Assembly: GCA_037576215.1 (NCBI GenBank)
Contig: JBANDB010000005.1
Span: 1 to 64,000 of the forward strand
Reading direction: 5' to 3'
From: Armillaria gallica
Taxonomy: Eukaryota > Basidiomycota > Agaricomycetes > Agaricales > Physalacriaceae
DNA: 64,000 nt
Numbering within the stretch: the stretch's first letter is position 1; each line of letters opens with the position of its first letter. The position numbers were made by a program, and so were the translations under genes. Below the pieces are notes generated by a model that did no database searches, was not told the origin of the DNA, and worked only from the letters and a program-made list of their open reading frames with translations. Positions 57,323 to 64,000 of this stretch are shown here, piece by piece.

Positions 57323-57795
57323 CCAAACGACAGAGAACTGAGCTCAGTTCCAAGAGGTCTTTCGCCTGTTACTCATTCTTCTGAGCTCGATAAATCCACG
57401 TGTCTCTCCAGTTCAACCTCACCGATAATCTAGATTGCAGGAGTTCGAATTCACGGTTGAACTGAATAAAGCTATGGGTATGTTCTTGCTTCTGAGCTTT
57501 GACTGATTGTTTAATTGACGATATTCTTCAGCAATATAGTAGCTGTGTAAATTAAATCAAGAGCCAGTCAAACAATCGTTGCATGGATTAGCTTGTGCTT
57601 TGGTACAGAACGGACGGATGGAACTAGGGACGCTACGAGCAGACAGCGTCATCATCTGCATACGCGCACTCCCGTACCCCCAGCGCGCACCCACCGCCGT
57701 CAAGAGGAAATACTGGATTCCGGTAAAAGGCAAATATACCTACAACATTCATGAGTATCACCATAATTCAAGATAGCAAATCTTTAACTTACTCC
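57323..57795. other. Intergenic, nothing recognised
   Basis: A 65-codon plus-strand frame (57579-57776) has no motif. No repeats identified. Confidence 0.35.
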
Positions 57796-57796
57796 A

Positions 57797-58454
57797 TTCT
57801 CAGTCGCTGCGTTATCGACTGAACACCAAGGCCTGGTACCATATAATGGCGACCTTGACTCGGTGTGAATACCCTACCTTTTACAGTGTCGTTCGCGATA
57901 CTGTAGCTACCAGTCTTATAACGCCTCAGGAACTCACCAGTCGCCGTTAACAAGTCTTCAAGAAATATATCGGCATTGTACCAAAAGGTGAGGAGACAAG
58001 AACGGAAAATAAGAGGAGTGAGTGCGCCGTCAACGTGTATTCACTTTGAAACTCACCAGAGTGCGTGTTCTGCATTGAGGACATCAGTACCCATTGAATG
58101 AAGAGCAGAACTTAAGTTCACCGTGACGTTATGGCTAGAGAGCATTAAAATAAGCAGCAGCCGACATCATTCTCCAGTCGAGAAAATGATCGTATTGATC
58201 AATAGGAGAGCTTGGGGAGTCGAAACGGCACTCACCATAGGAAGATCGAGCTAAAAGACATTACAGGTACATTTCCATGCGAATAGGACGCGACGGCACT
58301 CACCTTTCCCTCCAGAATACGTCAAATACTTCTCTTATCGCCTAACGTCGCCGTATCCTAGAGAAGAGACAAGTCAGTAAATATCGATATCGTTACGAAG
58401 AAAACCAAATTCACAGTTACCGTCAATTTGGGCCTGATTCAGGCGAGTTCGCAT
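57797..58454 (-). other. Possible micro-exon-rich transcript, coding status unclear
   Basis: On the minus strand, well-formed GTGAG/GTAAC donors and AG acceptors alternate: exon-like segments 58454-58421 (34 nt, with ATG: MRTRLNQAQID) and 58357-58304 (54 nt), then segments of about 15, 13, 13, 18 and 22 nt (such as CTCGATCTTCCTATG, CCATAACGTCACG and AACACGCACTCTG), each followed by a GTGAGT-like or GTGAAC donor. Joined as they stand, the ATG frame stops within exon 2. Another frame of exon 2 (IREVFDVFWRE) stays open through four micro-exons. It may be a decayed gene or a non-coding transcript; I cannot decide. Confidence 0.3.
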
Positions 58455-59134
58455 CGGGGATGGTGGTGGTTGACAGGAGGGAATCAACAGAGAGTGTAGT
58501 GACTTGTTTGTGTGTGGTTTCTATCCTCCGAGACGCGTTGTTTGCGCTTGACGTGTTTTCTCAATCAATTTGATCCCTCTCATTCAAAATACAGGCGGCT
58601 CGGTTACCTTGTTCTTCTGGCTTGGATTATCATCCTGCGTGGGTGATTATTCCCTTCCAAATGCGACTGTTGACATTCGGGACGAGGCTATCCGGTTGAT
58701 ATTCGAGGTGTGGCCTTCCGGTGAGCTTGCTGAAAAGACTAGTCGAGCTTCGTAAAGGTATCTATCAATACTGTCCTAATCTGGGCTCAACGCATAATAA
58801 AAGACCTTGAATTATAGAACGTAAGAATCAATTCTCCCCATGAGTCTGAAGAATGAATTTACCTCGCTTAGCAAAAAAGAAGACAGTTGCGGGGCAAGTG
58901 ACTATCTTGACGTGCACGACACGGTAACTCGAATCCCGGTTGCAGTCTCGTGAGCGTGTTCTCCGTCTCGGGATTCTGTTGACTGCTGACCGTTGACAAG
59001 TGCAAACAACTCTTATACACTTACCTCCACCATCTCTTCCCTCCCGGCACCCACTTGTTCCCTCCCCCCTCCTCAATGTCTCATCAGCCCCATTACTCGT
59101 TGATTTCAGCAGCGACGGTCGACCTAGCCCCAAT

Positions 59135-59939
59135 ATGTATCTCCCTCGAGACATTGCGCATGGGTGTTCGATGTTGAGATCGACGTTGATGCCCATATCG
59201 GGAGGCTGCTGTGATGTGCCGCCGGCAATCACCTTCTTTCACTCTTACCACCACCATGGTATGTTCATTTTCTTTATTCATCCCTTCCCTGCTCACAGAC
59301 GTCTCTCAGCAGCTCAATTATGATTTGTTTATGTCCATGGTATGTGATTTGCGTCTCGCTTACCGTTGCTGACGTGTTTCTTCCACAAGATGCATTTTCT
59401 TTTGACATTGCCGACACTCCGCTTGCGTGTCCTCAATCCTCTCTGGTTCCGGAAGGTTGTATGCCATGTCGGAAACTCGGTAAGTCAAAACCACCTCAGC
59501 AATGTTGCTGTACTGATAAACCTTAGCCACGACCTTTTCGAGATGATTTGGCGAGCATGCTGCGACGGAGTGCTGCCTGTATCCCTCGCAGATACAAGGA
59601 GAGGCTGCAGGGTGACGATTACCTTACTAGGTACGTGTTGGTACAGATTTCCTTTCGTAATTTTGAGCTCATCGTCTTCTGGGTGTCGTTTAGTCGTCCT
59701 GAATACCTTCTGGACCCTCAACACGTTAGCAGGATATCCGTAAGGACGTCAGTAAGCCAAAACACGTCTGTAGGCCGCCGCATAATCGCGCATACGACTG
59801 GTATGTATTGGTCTCATTCTCCTTCTATCTCTTCTTGGCTAAAGATGGTTGGATCGTGGCACTGGACTCCTGGAGCATACAGCCGAAGGAACACCGAAAC
59901 GCATCGTGTGGGAGAGGCTATTATGCTTGTAAAGGGTAA
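59135..59939 (+). CDS. Six-exon gene of unknown function
   Basis: Exons 59135-59258, 59299-59339, 59390-59479, 59527-59630, 59694-59800 and 59845-59939 join in frame without a stop to 186 residues. Introns are 40-63 nt with GTATGT, GTAAGT or GTACGT donors. Recognisable stretches are FHSYHHHDVSQQLNY, LPTLRLRVLNPLWFRKVVCH, MLRRSAACIPRRYKERLQGD and DGWIVALDSWS. No known domain, signal peptide or membrane segment is seen; it is basic in the middle. Agreement of five consecutive intron phases is the main support. The start is the first ATG in frame and may lie further upstream. The stop follows directly after CKG, and a further splice site just before it could extend the protein into the next exon-like block. 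Confidence 0.45.
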
Positions 59940-60039
59940 CCAAGTTCGTCTTAAGTGTTTCTTGCCTCTCATGGAATAAACCTTGCATAGAACCTGTAGT
60001 ACAAACCTAGCATCGGCAGAGCATGTGCAATGTCTCTGT

Positions 60040-61080
60040 GTAAGTCATCATCCATTCCCTTCCATCCTCGCTGCTCATCCTCGCTCTCAGCGTCTCGCAA
60101 TGACCTCAATATTGCTCCGAGACGACGTATCTCCTTCCCCCGAGCAAGCCTAAGTAATCCTCTGGCCTGCGATTATCTGTTGCCAGTGTGGATGTACAAG
60201 ACGAGCTAAGCGACTGTAAGGTTCCTTTTCTGTTTTGTGGGGGACACTACTTGATATTCAGCTCGTGTATAGGTCTCAGCAGCCTCGAAATTGCTCCGAG
60301 ACGACGGATCTTCTTCCGGAGAGCACAGGTAAATGATCTTCTCTAATCCAATGCTTCCAATGCTTATTATTTGTCAGTTCCTTCCTGGAACGACGTCCAT
60401 GACAATCGAAGGGCCGTAACTTTCGTTTAGCTTGTTTTCTGTCTCGTGGGGGGATCACAATTGATCTCCGTTTCGTTTGTAGGTTGCTAGACAAAGGCCA
60501 CGGACGTCGATTATATGTATCGATGTCCCGCAAACCGGGTGAGTCATCATTTAGGATATTCTTTCTGCCGTGTTGGACTGATATTTTCTCAGTCAAAACC
60601 TTCAAATTTCCGGGGAAAAACGAACATCACGCGAGACAACATTGTAAGCGACTTGTTCAAAGCATTTTCCGTGTCTCAAGGTACCAATTTCTCCCCAGAT
60701 TGAACTCCAGAAATGTCGAAGTCGAAACCTTGCGGGGCCAAACCCAGCAAATGAGTGAGGATGTTTTCGTCTACGAAAGGAGGTTTAGTCACCTCGCTAG
60801 ATAGACCCATTTTTTTTGGCGGAGAATGAGGCCTTGCGACATCGGCAGCCGGTAAGCCTTTTCTTTGGAGTGTTTTTGTGATTGCCCTTGCTGATGTTTT
60901 CATGTTCTAGGTCCGAAAAAGCGACAACAAATTGTAGAACAAAGCCTCGCGGAGCCTAATCAAAGTAAGGAATTATTTCAGCACCGTTAGACCCTGTTGC
61001 GAATGCTGAATTTCAGATTTCCTAGATTTGTTTTGCCATGAGCTTTGAGCGAAATGCTCCAGAATCACGTCAGGTATGTT
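60040..61080 (+). other. Intron-dense region with tandemly duplicated exons
   Basis: Exon-like segments with good splice signals continue after the six-exon gene. The segment 60111-60272 (CTCAATATTGCTCCGAGACG and following intron-exon-intron) is repeated in diverged form at 60273-60481 (CTCGAAATTGCTCCGAGACG). Segments at 60482-60800 have a decayed homologue at about 23760-24010. No single long frame is supported across the region. Confidence 0.4.
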
Positions 61081-61617
61081 TGTATCGCGATTTTTGTTCT
61101 AGTGCTTACTTGGAATTTGGAATATATCATGCGTACGAGCAAAATAAAACTGGAAGAGACGGCTGGTGAGTTTTGAAGAGTTTGATTGGTTTTTAGGGAG
61201 CCAACGTCTTGTCAGCGTGGAATCGACGCGTTGATTTTTCGTTGTACTTTGGGTGTAGTTACGAGGAAAGGCCCCTAGCATTGATGGCAGGGTCCTTGTA
61301 GTGTGAATAGCCGTCTTGGGAAGGTCCCAAGACTGGCTATTTTTTTTATGACCCTGAGAGAAGGGAATGGAGGGCGTGGTTCTGCTAATTCGGAGTGATT
61401 ACGTATTCATTGGTCCTGCACTTACGGGTCGCTCACGAAATGGTTGAGTTGTGAAAATAAATAGCCGTTTATATTCCTGAAATCCATTCTCAACGACGCG
61501 GTTACGACGTCCTGACATGCGCAGCGAGTCCATCAATTACTCGCTGTGGCTATTCCCAATCGGGAAACAGCTCCTTCACTGCCACCACTACGTCGCCCTG
61601 ATCTTGACTTCACCTTT
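61081..61617. other. Intergenic with one strong hairpin
   Basis: Contains the hairpin at 61306-61347; otherwise nothing recognised. Its end at about 61617 is the breakpoint where OXR1-derived sequence begins. Confidence 0.4.
61306..61347 (+). other. Hairpin followed by a T8 run
   Basis: AATAGCCGTCTTGGGA pairs with TCCCAAGACTGGCTATT with a single bulged T around a loop AGG, then eight T (61340-61347). It looks like the 3' end of a pol III transcript or a bacterial-type terminator; in a fungus the former is more plausible. No A or B box was found just upstream. Confidence 0.5.
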
Positions 61618-62736
61618 TTCCACCATCACGCGCGCCAACTCTCTCTGCAGTGACACCCGCACCACCCATAGCGTCTACATCATCCATCTCATCACCCGTC
61701 ATCCACTCACAGACCCTCCCATCACGATGGATGAACATCTTCCTCCCACCATGTCCACCACCCTCTCCTCCGCACGTGCCAGCCTCAATTCCCTCTTCGA
61801 CCACCACACCGAGCCACCACGTCCACACTCCGTCGTCCCAGTCGAGATATCTCATGACACTCCCTTCGCACCACAAGGCAGCGCGTCCGAGACGTCCTCT
61901 GTCCTGTACACCCCTCCCAGTGGTGCCCCCGGGTATCGCGGGGAGGGCTACAACTGGGATAAAGGTTTCTCCAAGGATCTCGAAACGGAGCTGGCAAACA
62001 AAGAGAATCGACACGAACGTGCGCCGTCTGCTCCTCCTCTGAATATGGGAGACAGCATCGAGAAAAAGATGGGCGAGGTAGAGCTGAAGGGGAGGAGAGA
62101 CGGCACTGTGCGTGTGCTCGAGCCAAAACTAGCGAATTCGGTGAGAACCACCCTTCTCTGATGACATCAAATTAATTGTACGTAGATCCGGCCACACCTC
62201 CCTGCTCTCTCCCGTCTCCCTCGCACATGGACGCTCCTCTACTCCCTCGACCAGCACGGCATATCCCTCAACACACTCTACTCACGGTCCGAGCAGACCA
62301 AGCCTGCTGGTGCGCTCGTCGTTGTCAAGGACGACGGCGACACCGTCTTCGGCGCGTTCATGGCAGACGGAATACGGCAGAGCAGAGGAAGGGGTTACTA
62401 CGGCAGCGGAGAATCGTGCGTGTCCCTTCCCGTCCCTTCCCTTCCTTCTCCGCTAACATATCATCTACATTCTTATGGCGGTACTCCAACAGCAAGCTCT
62501 CGGTGTACAAATCTACAGGTCGGAATAACTACATCGCCCTCTGCGAACAGGACTACCTGAGCTTTGGAGGTGGAGACGGATCGTATGGGCTGTACGTCGA
62601 CAAGAGCCTCCTGGAAGGCTCGTCGGTGCGGTGTCTGACGTTTGGGAATGACGTGCTGTGTTCGCCGGGGAGGATGCGGGCTGGAGGAGCGGTGCCGTTT
62701 GAGTGTGTGGGGTTGGAAGTGTGGCGCGTAGGGTAG
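61618..62736 (+). pseudogene. Second OXR1-like copy, 5'-truncated with a broken splice acceptor
   Basis: Homology to the gene at 28189 begins inside exon 1. A 1-base deletion (CTCCTCCGC for CTCCTTCCGC) shifts the frame before ARASL. An ATG at 61727 (MDEHLPPTM) could start a 138-codon exon 1 (61727-62140). Exon 2 is 62186-62415 and exon 3 would be 62469-62736; both encode a well-conserved TLDc domain (LSFGGGDGSYGLYVDKSLLE). However, the exon 3 acceptor reads CTAC where the intact gene has CTAG. The next AG downstream lies inside exon 3. Either splicing fails or uses a cryptic site, so the copy is probably non-functional although the domain is nearly intact. Confidence 0.75.
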
Positions 62737-62834
62737 ATCTCTAGTGCTAATTTCAATGCGAGCTGTGTGATATCTTCGCTGCCCTCGATTCATGGATGCC
62801 TCCTCGTCATTCATTGTAAGGGACCATCTTTTGC

Positions 62835-62899
62835 TGTAGCGCTGGAGCGTAGTGGTTAATACGATTCACCTCCGAGGTTCGATTCCTCCTTGCATACAT
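62835..62899 (+). repeat. tRNA-like element, family B (B9)
   Basis: TGTAGCGCTGGAGCGTAGTG, GTTAATACG, then CGAGGTTCGATTCCTCC and TTGCATACA. TGTA/TACA ends can pair. Best-preserved family B member; A-to-B interval about 35 bases. Confidence 0.6.
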
Positions 62900-63106
62900 T
62901 GTCCTCCAGATTATATTTCCCTTCTATTTTTATGTCTGCAAGAGTGCTTTATTGGTCGCAAATTCAGTTCCGTAGGTCAGCTAGTGAAAAGCAAGCGACT
63001 ACTCTCACAGGGCTCTTCCTCAAACAAAATGCTGCAGAAAGAAGTCATTATCCATCATGAAAGCCCATGTGGAACCGAAAAAAATTCTTTTCATTCCTAC
63101 TCCAAA

Positions 63107-63171
63107 CGTGGATATGATAGGAAATCGAACCCCTTGGCAGGAGAGGCCATTTCGCCTGACCCATATCCACG
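63107..63171 (-). repeat. tRNA-like element, family C (C2)
   Basis: 65 bases bounded by a perfect 10-bp inverted repeat (CGTGGATATG/CATATCCACG). The minus strand has D-arm GGTC...GGCC, a linker of about 10 bases (TCTCCTGCCA) and T-arm AAGGGGTTCGATTTCC. No anticodon stem is possible. Confidence 0.6.
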
Positions 63172-63258
63172 ACGTACATCGACATCAAGTTCCAATTGCT
63201 GTCTTCCCCCAGACTTGTAGCAAAAACGATGGACCAATACAGCCAAGACACTTATTTG

Positions 63259-63300
63259 CATATGGGGACTCGAACCCCTATAACTGCCGTTCGACGATAC
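63259..63300 (-). repeat. tRNA-like element, family D (D2, shortened)
   Basis: The minus strand has CGTCGAACGGCAG, then AGGGGTTCGAGTCCCC and ATATG. It is 12-13 bases shorter than its partner at 30256 between the two arms. Confidence 0.4.
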
Positions 63301-63581
63301 TCCTCCGTGACCCTGCAGCCTCCCACCCCAAGTTCGATTTCCCTCCCTTGATCTGGGTTTGACGGAAGCGGCCGAAGGGGGAATGTGCTTGCTCGCTCAA
63401 CACTACCCGGTTCATTGCATACACGGATGACAGCCTCGTTCCTCTGAGCTGACACTCGTTTTCCATTCGGGAGGGGTCGCAACTACTCATAATCGTGGTA
63501 CAAGGCAACCATCGGTTGAAATCAAAGTGAAACGACATGTTGTGGGGCTCTTATCCCTCACCCCATCCATTTGGATGCGAG

Positions 63582-63622
63582 GAATCATTGGGGAATCGAA
63601 CCTCTTGGCCGGAGGATGATCC
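63582..63622 (-). repeat. tRNA-like fragment, family C (C6)
   Basis: The minus strand has GGATCATCCTCCGGCC, then GAGGTTCGATTCCCC; the D-arm is deleted relative to 42393-42452. Confidence 0.35.
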
Positions 63623-63647
63623 AGAAAAAAGCACTATTATGCAACGA

Positions 63648-63682
63648 GATAATGGGTATTCGAACCCCCGTAGTGCTGACTC
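63648..63682 (-). repeat. T-arm-like sequence, family E (second copy)
   Basis: Counterpart of 30658-30692 in the duplicated block, with CGGGGGTTCGAATACCC on the minus strand. Confidence 0.3.
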
Positions 63683-63704
63683 TTCCTTCCTGCATGGTTT
63701 CGAA

Positions 63705-63806
63705 TTTACACTAGGGAGTGATGTGCTGTGTTCGCCGGGGAGGATGCATGTCGGAGGAGCGGTGCCATTTGAGTATGTCGGGCTGGAAATGTGGCGCATA
63801 GGGTAG
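63705..63806 (+). pseudogene. OXR1 3'-end fragment
   Basis: The last about 32 codons of the TLDc gene, in frame to its stop (SDVLCSPGRMHVGGAVPFEY, VGLEMWRIG). It is less decayed than the partner at 30716-30800 and is followed by the usual flank and a family B element. Confidence 0.7.
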
Positions 63807-63881
63807 ATCTTTAATGTTGATTTCAATGCAGCAGCCCTTGATTGTTCATTCAGCCATTCATTATGAGGGGACCATCTTGTG

Positions 63882-63945
63882 TTGCAGCACTGGAGCGTAA
63901 TCATTGATACGGCTCGCTGGAGATTCTATTCCTCCCTTGTGTACA
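63882..63945 (+). repeat. tRNA-like element, family B (B10)
   Basis: TTGCAGCACTGGAGCGTAAT, CATTGATACGG, then GGAGATTCTATTCCTCC and TTGTGTACAT. The B box is mutated (GATTCTATTC). Confidence 0.45.
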
Positions 63946-64000
63946 TACTCTGTATTGTCTGCATGCTATTATATGCATGAAGTCAGGGAAACTTTAACTT

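Larger units (their letters stand above)
61619..64000. repeat. Segmental duplication SD3, right copy
   Basis: Partner of 28655-31000; homology still runs at the last base of the window, so the right boundary is outside. Confidence 0.8.

Overview
The window begins at a chromosome end: bases 1-130 are an uninterrupted CCCTAA (TTAGGG) telomere array, and everything after it is repeat-rich subtelomeric DNA of a filamentous fungus, most likely an agaricomycete basidiomycete. The grounds are very short introns (44-63 nt, GTRNGT donors, CTGAC-like branch sites), a Ty3/gypsy chromovirus, F-box and HET-type genes in the style of these fungi, and a family of signal-peptide/Ser-Thr-stalk/single-TM proteins typical of the group. 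The species cannot be named from the sequence. || Layout: 1.4-2.7 kb is a minus-strand type I membrane protein gene (three exons). 3.9-9.5 kb holds two copies of a dispersed repeat and a mariner-like MITE. Three paralogous membrane-protein genes, each with three exons in identical phases, lie at 6.7, 12.6 and 19.5 kb; the last two sit in a diverged segmental duplication (11.2-14.9 versus 17.9-21.4 kb). A 998-bp hAT remnant nested inside a mariner-like MITE occupies 16.2-17.6 kb between the duplicated blocks. 14-33 kb is crowded with short tRNA-like elements. An apparently intact TLDc-domain gene (OXR1 family) is at 28.2-29.8 kb; seven further decayed pieces of the same gene are scattered over the window, and its block (28.65-31.0 kb) recurs at 61.6-64.0 kb. 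|| From about 34.5 to 51.4 kb the DNA is strikingly poor in CpG and contains only broken genes: an F-box gene, a HET-domain gene, an OXR1 fragment and the left part of a gypsy retrotransposon. All seven stop codons seen in the left part of the retrotransposon are TGA, as expected from C-to-T change at CGA or G-to-A at TGG. The retrotransposon (45,937-56,436, 325-bp LTRs) is split in its integrase gene by a 3.56-kb non-coding insertion. The part to the right of that insertion keeps its CpGs and has no stops. || 57.8-61.1 kb is intron-dense, with a consistent six-exon gene of unknown function, a tandem exon duplication and a run of possible micro-exons. The genes do not form a pathway. The picture is a subtelomere where surface-protein and OXR1-like genes are duplicated, transposons nest, and one domain has apparently been subject to cytosine-methylation or RIP-like decay.
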